56,435 nucleotides of DNA from positions 1 through 56,435 of the forward strand of contig NZ_JBEZFP010000047.1 in assembly GCF_040649515.1 (NCBI RefSeq), read 5' to 3'. Every line of letters begins with the position of its first letter. The first letter of the stretch is position 1. This stretch comes from Yinghuangia elevatio. Lineage in GTDB: Bacteria; Actinomycetota; Actinomycetes; Streptomycetales; Streptomycetaceae. Position numbers and translations under genes: made by a program. Of the stretch, positions 49,942 through 56,435 are shown one piece after another. Under the pieces are notes generated by a model. It did no database searches. It was not told where the DNA came from and saw only the letters and a list, made by a program, of their open reading frames with translations.

Positions 49942-50790
49942 TCAGACGGTGACCGCGAGCAGCCGGGCGAGCCGGGCCTCGGTGTCGGTCGCGGCGTCCG
50001 GGGTGTGCAGGATCATGCGGTGTCCGGGCAGGTCGGGCAGCGGCAGCGAGGTGTACTCGAACGTCAGCCGGCCCACCTCCGGGTTGTCGAGGACCTTGAC
50101 GCCCTGGCCCGCGGAGCCGATCGGGTGCTCGGCCCAGATCGCGGCGAACTCCGGGCTGACCGCGCACATGTCGTCGGCGATGCGGCCGAACTCGGGGTCG
50201 CCCGGGTAGCGGGCGGCGTCCGCGCGGAAGTGGCCGACGATCGCGCGGGCGACGTCGTGCCAGTCGTCCCATTCGGTGCGGTGGCGTGCGCTGGTGAAGA
50301 AGCTCACGAGGCAGTTGTGCGCGGCCTCGTCGTACCCGAACACCGCGCGGGCGGCGGTGTTGACGGCGACGAAGTCCCAGTGCCGGTCGACGACGTAGGC
50401 CGGCTTCGGCATCCACGCGTCGATCACACGCCGCACGGCGTCGGGCACGCCGCGCTCCGCCGGGCGAGCGGGCGGCGGATTGAGGCCCGACAGCAGGTAG
50501 AGGTGCTCGCGTTCCGCGGGATCCAGGCGCAGCACGCGCGCTATCGCGTCGAGCACATCGGCCGAGACGTTGATCTCGCGGCCCTGCTCGAGCCACGTGT
50601 ACCAGCTGACGCCCACGCCGGCGAGGACGGCGACCTCTTCGCGGCGCAGGCCGGGCGTACGGCGTCCGCCGCCGGCCGGCATGCCCACGTCCGCGGGCGT
50701 CAGCCGCGCCCGGCGCGTCCTCAGGAACTCGCGCAGCTCGACCCGCCGCCGCTGTCGTGCCTCCGCCGGAAGCCGGGATATGTCGACCAT
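49942..50790 (-). CDS. XRE family regulator with MmyB-like ligand-binding domain
   Basis: This DNA-binding protein of about 282 residues has a helix-turn-helix at residues ~20-95 (LREFLRTRRARLTPADVG; TPGLRREEVAVLAGVGVSWY; LEQGREINVSADVLDAI) followed by an MmyB-type PAS-like domain (PAYVVDRHWDFVAVNTAA). Such regulators in actinobacteria usually sit beside an SDR and control it in response to fatty acids or antibiotics (family context). The start is ATG 50790; an upstream ATG at 50841 is also open. The SDR gene follows 76 bases later. Confidence 0.9.
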   Translation of the reverse strand: MVDISRLPAEARQRRRVELREFLRTRRARLTPADVGMPAGGGRRTPGLRREEVAVLAGVGVSWYTWLEQGREINVSADVLDAIARVLRLDPAEREHLYLLSGLNPPPARPAERGVPDAVRRVIDAWMPKPAYVVDRHWDFVAVNTAARAVFGYDEAAHNCLVSFFTSARHRTEWDDWHDVARAIVGHFRADAARYPGDPEFGRIADDMCAVSPEFAAIWAEHPIGSAGQGVKVLDNPEVGRLTFEYTSLPLPDLPGHRMILHTPDAATDTEARLARLLAVTV

Positions 50791-50890
50791 GCCCGCCAGG
50801 CTAATCCGCCGCGAGGGCGTCGCGGGCGGCCGGGTACCCACCTTTTTGTGGGTACTTGTGGGGCCTGCGGGGTGGGGACGAGGGTTGGGG

Positions 50891-51241
50891 TCAGGACGCG
50901 GGACGGTCCTCGGCGCGGTTGTCGAGGAGGCGGTGGCCCCAGTCGGAGAGGGGGGCCAGTGCCTCGCAGAGATCGCGGCCGAAGCCGGTCAGGGAATAGA
51001 CCGTCTTCAGCGGCAGGGTGTCGTGCACCTCGCGGTGGACGAGGCCGTCCTCCCGCATCTCGCGAAGGGTTTGGGTCAGCACCTTCTCGGTGAGGCCCGG
51101 CAGTTGCCTGCGCATCTCGCCGGGGCGCCGCGGGCCCGACTCCAGCAGCCACAGCAGCACCGTCTTCCACTTGCCGTCGATCACCCCGATCGCGGCGGTG
51201 ACGCCGCAGACGCCCGGTTCAACGGCTCTCCTGCGCGTCAT
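50891..51241 (-). CDS. HxlR family transcriptional regulator
   Basis: This 116-residue winged-helix regulator of the HxlR family has the signature N-terminal CGVTAAIGVIDGKWKTVLLW, followed by LTEKVLTQTLREMREDGLVH and the wing VYSLTGFGRDL. These dimers often respond to aldehydes or electrophiles through the N-terminal Cys. The start is ATG 51241 with AAAAGGA upstream. It is divergent from an imine-reductase-like gene, with an inverted repeat between them that it probably binds. Confidence 0.92.
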   Translation of the reverse strand: MTRRRAVEPGVCGVTAAIGVIDGKWKTVLLWLLESGPRRPGEMRRQLPGLTEKVLTQTLREMREDGLVHREVHDTLPLKTVYSLTGFGRDLCEALAPLSDWGHRLLDNRAEDRPAS

Positions 51242-51258
51242 CCATTGTCCTTTTCATC

Positions 51259-51278
51259 ACGAATTGACAGCTATTCGT
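51259..51278. promoter_or_regulatory. HxlR-type inverted repeat
   Basis: ACGAAT and ATTCGT are separated by 8 bases in the 71-base divergent promoter region of the HxlR and imine-reductase-like genes. The spacing suits an HxlR dimer. Confidence 0.6.
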
Positions 51279-51312
51279 CGCGCTCTTCACGCGCTTGCCC
51301 GGGAGTCCTGCC

Positions 51313-52227
51313 ATGTCTTCGAACACCGACCGGACCGTCGCTTCTTCCGCCACCGCCGCTCTGTCCGTCACCGTGCTCGGCCTGGGGCCGATGGGACGCG
51401 CCCTCGCCGGGGCGTTCCTGGACGCGGGCCTGCGTACGGTTGTCTGGAACCGCACCCCCGGCCGCGACGACGAACTCGTCGGACGCGGCGCGGAGCGTGC
51501 CATGACCGCCGAAGAGGCGGTCGCGGCAAGCGCGTTGACGGTCGTCTGCGTCGTCGACTACGACGCGTCCGACGCCGTCCTGCGGCGCGAACCGGTCGCG
51601 GCGGCGCTCAACGGGCGCACGGTCGTGAACCTGACCGCCGACACCCCGGCCCGCGCCCGGGACACCGCCGAGTGGGCGGCCGAACATGGCGTCCACTACC
51701 TCGACGGCGCGATCATGACCCCGACCACCACCATCGGCACGCCGCACGGGGTGTTCATCTACAGCGGTCCGCGGGACCTGTACGCGGAGCACCGCCCCGC
51801 CCTCGACGCCCTCGGCGGCAGCCACACCCACCTCGGCGAGGAGATCGGGCGCGCGGCGGCGTACGACGTCGCGCTCCTCGACATCTTCTGGACCGCGATG
51901 ACCGGCTACATGCACGCCGTCGCGATCGCCAAGGCCGAGGGCATCTCGGCACGGGAACTGCTGCCGTTCGCCCAGGGCATCGGCGCGATCCTGCCGCCCG
52001 TCTTCGCCGACACCGCCACCGAGATCGACAACGACACCCACTCCGGCGAAGGCAATCCCATCACCTCGGCCGCCTCCTCGATGGCCCACATCGTCCACAC
52101 CTCCGAGGCCCACGGCATCGACGCGAGCGTCATGCGCGCCGCCGAGTCCCTCGCCCGCAAGGCAATCGACCTCGGCCACCCCACCGACGGCTTCACCCGC
52201 ATCGCCGAACTCCTGGGCCGACACTGA
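51313..52227 (+). CDS. NAD(P)-dependent oxidoreductase, imine reductase-like
   Basis: This 304-residue protein has the 6-phosphogluconate dehydrogenase/beta-hydroxyacid dehydrogenase fold, in the imine reductase (IRED) branch. The N-terminal Rossmann motif is LGLGPMGRALAGAFLDAG, then VWNRTPGR (Arg suits NADPH). The long interdomain helix (AAAYDVALLDIFWTAMTGY) and a helical C-terminal dimerisation half are typical. The natural substrate is unknown. The start is ATG 51313 with GGGAG upstream. It is divergent from an HxlR regulator that probably represses it. Confidence 0.88.
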   Translation: MSSNTDRTVASSATAALSVTVLGLGPMGRALAGAFLDAGLRTVVWNRTPGRDDELVGRGAERAMTAEEAVAASALTVVCVVDYDASDAVLRREPVAAALNGRTVVNLTADTPARARDTAEWAAEHGVHYLDGAIMTPTTTIGTPHGVFIYSGPRDLYAEHRPALDALGGSHTHLGEEIGRAAAYDVALLDIFWTAMTGYMHAVAIAKAEGISARELLPFAQGIGAILPPVFADTATEIDNDTHSGEGNPITSAASSMAHIVHTSEAHGIDASVMRAAESLARKAIDLGHPTDGFTRIAELLGRH

Positions 52228-52315
52228 CCGTTACGGCGTCCCGGGCCCCGGCCTCGCGGCGACGGTTCGCATCTCTGCCAACGGTCAGCGCTCACCGCTG
52301 ACTTCGTCGACGCGT

Positions 52316-52345
52316 CGGCGGGCCGGAACGCTTTCCGGCCCGCCG
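52316..52345. terminator. Hairpin between imine-reductase-like and FadD3-like genes
   Basis: A perfect 13-base stem (CGGCGGGCCGGAA) with a 4-base loop lies between convergent genes, 11 bases from the FadD3-like stop. Probably bidirectional. Confidence 0.85.
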
Positions 52346-52356
52346 CGGCGGACCGC

Positions 52357-53982
52357 TCACTTGCGGGCGGCGAACTCCTCGGCGGCTTGGGCACGCAGTT
52401 CGAACTTCATGACCTTGCCGGTGGGGTTCCGGGGGAATTCGGTGACGATCTCGACGTAGCGCGGGACCTTGTAGTTCGCCATTTCCTTGCGGCAGTAGTC
52501 GACGATCTCGTCAGTGGTGACGGAGGCTCCCGCGCGCAGGATGAGGTACGCCTTGCCGACCTCGCCCATGCGGGCGTCGGGGACGCCGATCACCGCGGCC
52601 TCGGAGACCGCCGGGTGGCCCGCGAGGACCGACTCGATCTCGGCCGGGTAGGCGTTGAAGCCGCCCACGATGTACATGTCCTTGATGCGGTCGGTGATGC
52701 GCAGGTTGCCCTGCTCGTCGAGGACGCCCACGTCGCCGGTGTGCAGCCAGCCGTCCGCGTCCACCGCCTTGGCGGTCTCCTCGGGGTCCTCGAAGTAGCC
52801 GCGCATCACGTTGTATCCGCGCACCCAGACCTCGCCGGGCTCGCCGACGGCGGTGGGCTTGCCGGCGTCGTCGACGGTGACCAGCTCGACGCCCTCGATC
52901 GCGCGGCCGGAAGTCGAGGCGATGATCTCGGCGGGGTCGCCCTGGCGACACATGCTGGCGGTGCCGCAGGACTCGGTCAGGCCGTACGCCGTCAGGACGG
53001 TGTCGAAGCCCAGGTCGTCGGCCATGCGCGTGACGAGGGAGAGCGGCACGGAGGCGGCGCCGGTGACCGCGAGGCGCAGCGAGGCGAGGTCGTACTTGCC
53101 GCGCGAGCCGGAGTCGAGCAGCGACGTGTAGATGGTCGGCGCGCCCGGCAGGACGGTGACCTTCTCGGCCTGGATAAGCGCGAGCGTGGCGTCGACGTCG
53201 AAGACCGCCTGCGGGATCATCGTGGCGCCCTTGATCAGGCTCGCGAGGATGCCGGCTTTGTAGCCGAAGGTGTGGAAGAACGGGTTGACGATCAGGTAGC
53301 GGTCGCCCTCCGCGAGGCCCACGGTGCTCGCCCACGTCTCGAAGACGCGGAGCGACTGGCCGTGCGTCGTCATGACGCCCTTGGGCCGGCCGGTGGTGCC
53401 GGAGGTGAAGATGATGTCGCCGAGGTCGTCGGAGGTGACCGACGCGGCGCGCTCGTCGACGGCCGCGGCGGGCACGGACTCCCCGGCGGCCAGGAAGTCG
53501 GCCCAGGTCACGCACGTGTCCGGGGCGCTGTCCGAGAGCACGACCGCGGTGGCCAGGTCGGGCAGGGCGGCGAACGGGCGTCCCGCGGTGCCCTCGCCGG
53601 CCGAGGAGCGCAGCATGGCGACGTACGACGCGCCGAGGAACGTGCCGGAGACGAAGAGCAGCTTGGCGCGGGTCTTCTCCAGGACGTACTGCGCCTCGGC
53701 GCCCTTGTAGCGGGTGTTCATCGGGACGATCGCGGCACCGGCCGCGAGCGCGCCGAGGGCGGCGGTGATCCAGTCGCGGCCGTTCGGGGCCCAGACCGCG
53801 ACGCGGTCGCCCTTCTCGACGCCCGCGGCCACGGCCGCCGCGGCGGCGGCGCGCACCCGGTCGCGCAGCTCGGCGAACGTGATGCGTACGCCGCCGTCCA
53901 CGACGGCCTCGCGGTCACCGAAGCGCTCGGCCGCGCTGTCGACGAGAGCGGGAATGCTGCCCCACTCGAGATCACCCTGCAT
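52357..53982 (-). CDS. Acyl-CoA synthetase, FadD3-like
   Basis: This 541-residue AMP-forming CoA ligase has DIIFTSGTTGRPKGVM (P-loop), NPFFHTFGYKAGILA, TAYGLTESCGTASMC, GWLHTGDVG, ITDRIKDMYIVGGFNAYPAE and the C-terminal Lys in NPTGKVMKFELR. The segments around FFHTFGYKAGILA, MCRQGDPA and DMYIVGGFN closely match mycobacterial FadD3, which activates the steroid C/D-ring propanoate HIP (from memory). The substrate here may be similar or another cyclic carboxylate. The start is ATG 53982 with AGGAGC upstream. It is divergent from a crotonase gene, with a near-perfect operator between. Confidence 0.9.
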   Translation of the reverse strand: MQGDLEWGSIPALVDSAAERFGDREAVVDGGVRITFAELRDRVRAAAAAAVAAGVEKGDRVAVWAPNGRDWITAALGALAAGAAIVPMNTRYKGAEAQYVLEKTRAKLLFVSGTFLGASYVAMLRSSAGEGTAGRPFAALPDLATAVVLSDSAPDTCVTWADFLAAGESVPAAAVDERAASVTSDDLGDIIFTSGTTGRPKGVMTTHGQSLRVFETWASTVGLAEGDRYLIVNPFFHTFGYKAGILASLIKGATMIPQAVFDVDATLALIQAEKVTVLPGAPTIYTSLLDSGSRGKYDLASLRLAVTGAASVPLSLVTRMADDLGFDTVLTAYGLTESCGTASMCRQGDPAEIIASTSGRAIEGVELVTVDDAGKPTAVGEPGEVWVRGYNVMRGYFEDPEETAKAVDADGWLHTGDVGVLDEQGNLRITDRIKDMYIVGGFNAYPAEIESVLAGHPAVSEAAVIGVPDARMGEVGKAYLILRAGASVTTDEIVDYCRKEMANYKVPRYVEIVTEFPRNPTGKVMKFELRAQAAEEFAARK

Positions 53983-54034
53983 GATCGCTCCTGAGAGGTC
54001 CGACGGTGGCCGCCTGTGCCGTTGCTAGTCTGAG

Positions 54035-54049
54035 CTGACGGTACGTCAG
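54035..54049. promoter_or_regulatory. CTGACG-N3-CGTCAG operator, copy 5
   Basis: CTGACGGTACGTCAG is a perfect palindrome around the central base. It lies 53 bases upstream of the FadD3-like start and 97 upstream of the crotonase start. It is the best copy of the motif and the likely consensus. Confidence 0.75.
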
Positions 54050-54145
54050 ATCAGGGCGGCGAGGGAAGCTGCCGACCGGGAGATCGAGACCACGCCGGAT
54101 TCGCATCCAGGCCGACAACGCGGGCCGACCAGGAGGATGGGGCAC

Positions 54146-54922
54146 ATGCGCAAGTTCGAGACGCTCGGGTACGAACAGGCCGACGGTGTCGCGTGGGTGA
54201 CGCTCAACAGGCCGGACCGGCACAACGCGTTCGACCTGGTCATGATCGAGGAGCTGCACACGCTGTGGCGTGAGCTGCGCCACGACGACGACGTGCGTGT
54301 GATCGTCCTCACCGGGGCCGGCGACAAGGCTTTCTGTACCGGAATCGACCGTTCTGTCGACGTTCCGCAGCCGTCGTCGCCGTACATGATGGACGACCCG
54401 ATGCTGAAGATCAGCCCGAAGCACTCCGACCTGTGGAAGCCGGTCATCGTCGCCGTCAACGGCATGGCCTGCGGCGGCGCCTTCTACCTTCTGGGCGAGT
54501 GCGAGTTCATCATCGCGAGTGAAAGCGCCACGTTCTTCGACCCGCACACGACGTACGGCATGGTGTCCGGCTTCGAGTCGATGTACCTCGCCCAGCGCAT
54601 GCCGCTCGGCGAGGTCATGCGGCTGACGCTGCTGGGCAACGCGGAGCGGATGAGCGCGAAGCGGGCGTACGAGACGGGCCTCGTCTCGCAGGTGGTGCCG
54701 GCCGACGAGCTGCACGAGGCGGCGAAGTGGGCGGCCGAGGCGATCGCCGCCTACCCGCCGGGCGGCGTCGAGGGCTCGGTGCGGTCGATCTGGGCAGCCC
54801 GCGACATGACGCGCTCGCAGGCGCTCGCGATGGCGCCGCACATGATCACCCTGGGCAATCTGGCCTGGTCGGAGCAGGCGGGGCTGTTCCAGCAGCGCAG
54901 CAAGGAGTACCGCGTTCGGTAG
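54146..54922 (+). CDS. Crotonase-family protein lacking both canonical glutamates
   Basis: This 258-residue protein has the crotonase fold with the oxyanion-hole segment DKAFCTGIDRSV. The two catalytic glutamates of enoyl-CoA hydratase are missing. GGGCELA is replaced by CGGAFYLLGECE (Glu to Tyr), and the PE of the second site by DPHTTYGM (Glu to His). It may catalyse another CoA reaction, such as isomerisation, decarboxylation or C-C cleavage. I chose ATG 54146, 9 bases after AGGAGG; an ATG at 54137 directly abuts the ribosome site. It is divergent from the FadD3-like gene and shares its operator. Confidence 0.87.
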   Translation: MRKFETLGYEQADGVAWVTLNRPDRHNAFDLVMIEELHTLWRELRHDDDVRVIVLTGAGDKAFCTGIDRSVDVPQPSSPYMMDDPMLKISPKHSDLWKPVIVAVNGMACGGAFYLLGECEFIIASESATFFDPHTTYGMVSGFESMYLAQRMPLGEVMRLTLLGNAERMSAKRAYETGLVSQVVPADELHEAAKWAAEAIAAYPPGGVEGSVRSIWAARDMTRSQALAMAPHMITLGNLAWSEQAGLFQQRSKEYRVR

Positions 54923-54949
54923 GGCGGTTGCCGCGGCGGCGGCCGCGGG

Positions 54950-55060
54950 CGATGTCGTGTCCGCGGCTCGTCGTGTCCGCGGTCCATCTGTGTCCGCGGC
55001 TGTCGTGTTTGCGCCCGTTGTGCGTGCGCCCGTCGTACGTGCGCCTCGTCGTACGTACGG
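54950..55060. repeat. Degenerate 16-17-base tandem repeats
   Basis: GTGTCCGCGG recurs at 54957, 54973 and 54990, followed by related units such as CCCGTTGTGCGTGCGC and CCCGTCGTACGTGCGC. The stretch fills most of the gap before the glycosyltransferase gene. It is non-coding as far as I can see. Confidence 0.6.
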
Positions 55061-55127
55061 CTCGCGCCACCGTGTCGCGCGGCGCGTGACGCGTCGGGCG
55101 TGACGTCGCGGGGCCATAATCGTCACT

Positions 55128-56378
55128 GTGCGCGTTGCGATCATGACGGTGGGTTCGCGCGGGGACGCCGCCCCGTTCACCGGTCTCGGGGTGGGGCTTG
55201 CCCGGCGCGGGCACGAGGTGACCTTGGTGACCCACGCCCGCTTCGAACCGCTGGCGGCCGGCACGGGTGTGAAGTTCCACGCCCTGCCGGTCGATCCGCA
55301 CGAGGAGTTGCACTCCGCCCGGGGACGCGGACTCCACCGCAGCATCACCGGAGCGGGCAAGCTGGCCCGCGTCGTGGCGCTGGCCCGCGCGCTGGCCGGT
55401 GAACTGACGGACGGCCTCTTGGACGCAGCGCCCGGCCACGACGTCCTGGTGGCGTCGGCGTCGCTGGCCCCGGTCGCCTGCACGCTCGCCGAGAGCCTCG
55501 GCGTACCGGTGCTCGGCGCGTACCTGCAACCGCTGCACCCGACCCGGGTGTTCGCACCGCCGATGGTTTCCGCGCGCTCGTTGGGCCCGCTGGGGAACCG
55601 CCTGGCCGGCCACGCCGTGGACCTGGCCGTCGACCACGTCTTCTCCGCCGCCGACCGCGACCTGCGCCGCGCTCTGGGACTTCGGCCGATCGGCCTGGCC
55701 GCCTCGCGGCGGGCCCGCGAACGCGAGGGCTGGCCGGTGCTCTACGGCTTCAGCCCGGTCGTCGTACCGCCGCCGAGAGACTGGCGGCCCGGACTGCGGC
55801 CGGTCGGCTACTGGTGGCCCGGCGACACCCGCCAACTCCCCGACGCTCTCCAGGACTTCCTTGCCGCGGGGCCGCCTCCGGCATTCGTCGGGCTGGGCAG
55901 TGCCACCGTCCCCGTCCCGGATCTGGTGGTCGCGCACGTCGTACGCGCGCTGCGCGCGGCCGGGCTGCGCGGCGTGATCCAACGCGGCTGGGCCGGGCTC
56001 GACGCCGAAGGTGCGGGTGACGACATGTTCGCGGTCGACGACGTCCCGCACCACCTGTTGTTCCCGCGCATGGCCGTGGTCGTGCACCACTGCGGCGCCG
56101 GTACGACCGGGGCGGGCCTGCGCGCCGGGGTGCCGGCCGTGCCGGTCCCCGTCCAGTTCGACGCCGCGTTCTGGGCCCGCCGCCTCGTCCGTCTCGGCGT
56201 GGCGCCCACCGCCGTTCCGCTGCGCTCCCTGACCGCCGACCGCCTCGGTGCCGCACTGGCCGAGGCGGCGGGCAACCCCCGGTACCGCCTCCGGGCCCGG
56301 ACGATCGCCGACCGCGTGGCCGGCGAAGACGCGGTCGGCGCGGTCGACGACGCCCTCGCCGCGGCCTGCCGAGCCTGA
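55128..56378 (+). CDS. Glycosyltransferase, MGT/UDP-glycosyltransferase (GT1) type
   Basis: This GT-B-fold enzyme of 416 residues transfers a sugar from a nucleotide donor to a lipid, sterol or natural product. The N-terminal acceptor domain starts IMTVGSRGDAAPFTGLGVGL, typical of sterol/macrolide glycosyltransferases. The C-terminal donor-binding motif is VVVHHCGAGTTGAGLRAGVP, preceded by VDDVPHHLLFPRM. The start is GTG 55128; there is no ribosome site, but CATAAT at 55115-55120 lies 7 bases before it, so a leaderless transcript is likely. No adjacent biosynthetic cluster is visible. A terminator follows. Confidence 0.9.
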   Translation: MRVAIMTVGSRGDAAPFTGLGVGLARRGHEVTLVTHARFEPLAAGTGVKFHALPVDPHEELHSARGRGLHRSITGAGKLARVVALARALAGELTDGLLDAAPGHDVLVASASLAPVACTLAESLGVPVLGAYLQPLHPTRVFAPPMVSARSLGPLGNRLAGHAVDLAVDHVFSAADRDLRRALGLRPIGLAASRRAREREGWPVLYGFSPVVVPPPRDWRPGLRPVGYWWPGDTRQLPDALQDFLAAGPPPAFVGLGSATVPVPDLVVAHVVRALRAAGLRGVIQRGWAGLDAEGAGDDMFAVDDVPHHLLFPRMAVVVHHCGAGTTGAGLRAGVPAVPVPVQFDAAFWARRLVRLGVAPTAVPLRSLTADRLGAALAEAAGNPRYRLRARTIADRVAGEDAVGAVDDALAAACRA

Positions 56379-56402
56379 GCGGGGTGGGCCCAGCCGGATG
56401 CC

Positions 56403-56428
56403 TGCGGGTGGGGCTAGCCCCACCCGCA
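56403..56428 (+). terminator. Terminator of glycosyltransferase gene
   Basis: TGCGGGTGGGGCT and its complement form a perfect uninterrupted palindrome, 24 bases after the stop codon. Confidence 0.8.
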
Positions 56429-56435
56429 TTCGGGC

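Noticed and set aside
1..56435. Biosynthetic gene cluster, prophage or insertion sequence
   Set aside because: No polyketide or peptide synthetase, terpene cyclase, integrase, transposase or phage structural gene is recognisable; the single glycosyltransferase and P450 are not enough.

Overview
The window is very GC-rich (roughly 70-75%). Genes are densely packed, start with ATG or GTG and often overlap. The gene families present are typical of high-GC actinobacteria: FbiC (F420 biosynthesis), an F420-type LLM oxidoreductase, TerD, YidB, LGFP repeats, MHYT membrane sensors and an MmyB-type XRE regulator. A Streptomyces-like relative is the best guess; the genus cannot be fixed from sequence alone. 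I saw no rRNA, tRNA, CRISPR array, transposase or phage gene.

Layout. 1-4 kb: a DHA2-type efflux pump divergent from a TetR regulator, with a five-copy palindrome array between them, then a second MFS transporter. 4-9.2 kb: a P1-family self-processing peptidase, then two paralogous MHYT membrane proteins on either side of an amidase-family protein that has lost all three catalytic residues. 9.3-16.7 kb (minus strand): a nitronate monooxygenase; a four-gene operon of acyl-CoA synthetase (FadD19-like), two-domain OB-fold/DUF35 protein and two thiolase-like proteins (resembling mycobacterial Rv3521-ltp4-ltp3); and a PIG-L deacetylase. 17-20 kb: a large secreted sugar-dehydrogenase/PKD/LGFP fusion. 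20-29.7 kb: a bicupin dioxygenase-like protein, a flavin reductase, TerD, a VWA membrane protein, two adjacent small proteins that share one helical domain, an enol-lactonase-like hydrolase divergent from an SRPBCC protein, a repeat-filled gap, and YidB. 29.8-32.9 kb: a cytochrome P450, an SDR and a MarR regulator. 33-37.2 kb: a complete dihydroxyacetone phosphotransferase relay with separate DhaK, DhaL, EIIA (DhaM), HPr and EI genes. 37.4-42.1 kb: a zinc alcohol dehydrogenase, a hexapeptide acyltransferase, an exported SurE-type nucleotidase and an ADP-ribosylglycohydrolase. 42.4-45 kb: fbiC. 45-56.4 kb: a D-aminoacylase-like amidohydrolase, an LLM oxidoreductase, two crotonases, an SDR, an XRE regulator, an HxlR regulator divergent from an imine-reductase-like enzyme, a FadD3-like acyl-CoA synthetase and a glycosyltransferase.

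How the genes may work together. Many enzymes are CoA-thioester or ring/side-chain catabolic types: FadD19-like and FadD3-like ligases, Ltp/DUF35 proteins, a CYP125/142-like P450, crotonases and SDRs. Together they suggest degradation of a steroid- or isoprenoid-like compound, although a full pathway is not present here. A palindrome of the form CTGACG-N3-CGTCAG recurs at five intergenic positions (27.6, 42.3, 47.0, 48.2 and 54.0 kb), four of them directly upstream of catabolic genes. This suggests one unidentified repressor controls a scattered regulon. The most unusual single gene is the active-site-less amidase lying between the two MHYT proteins.
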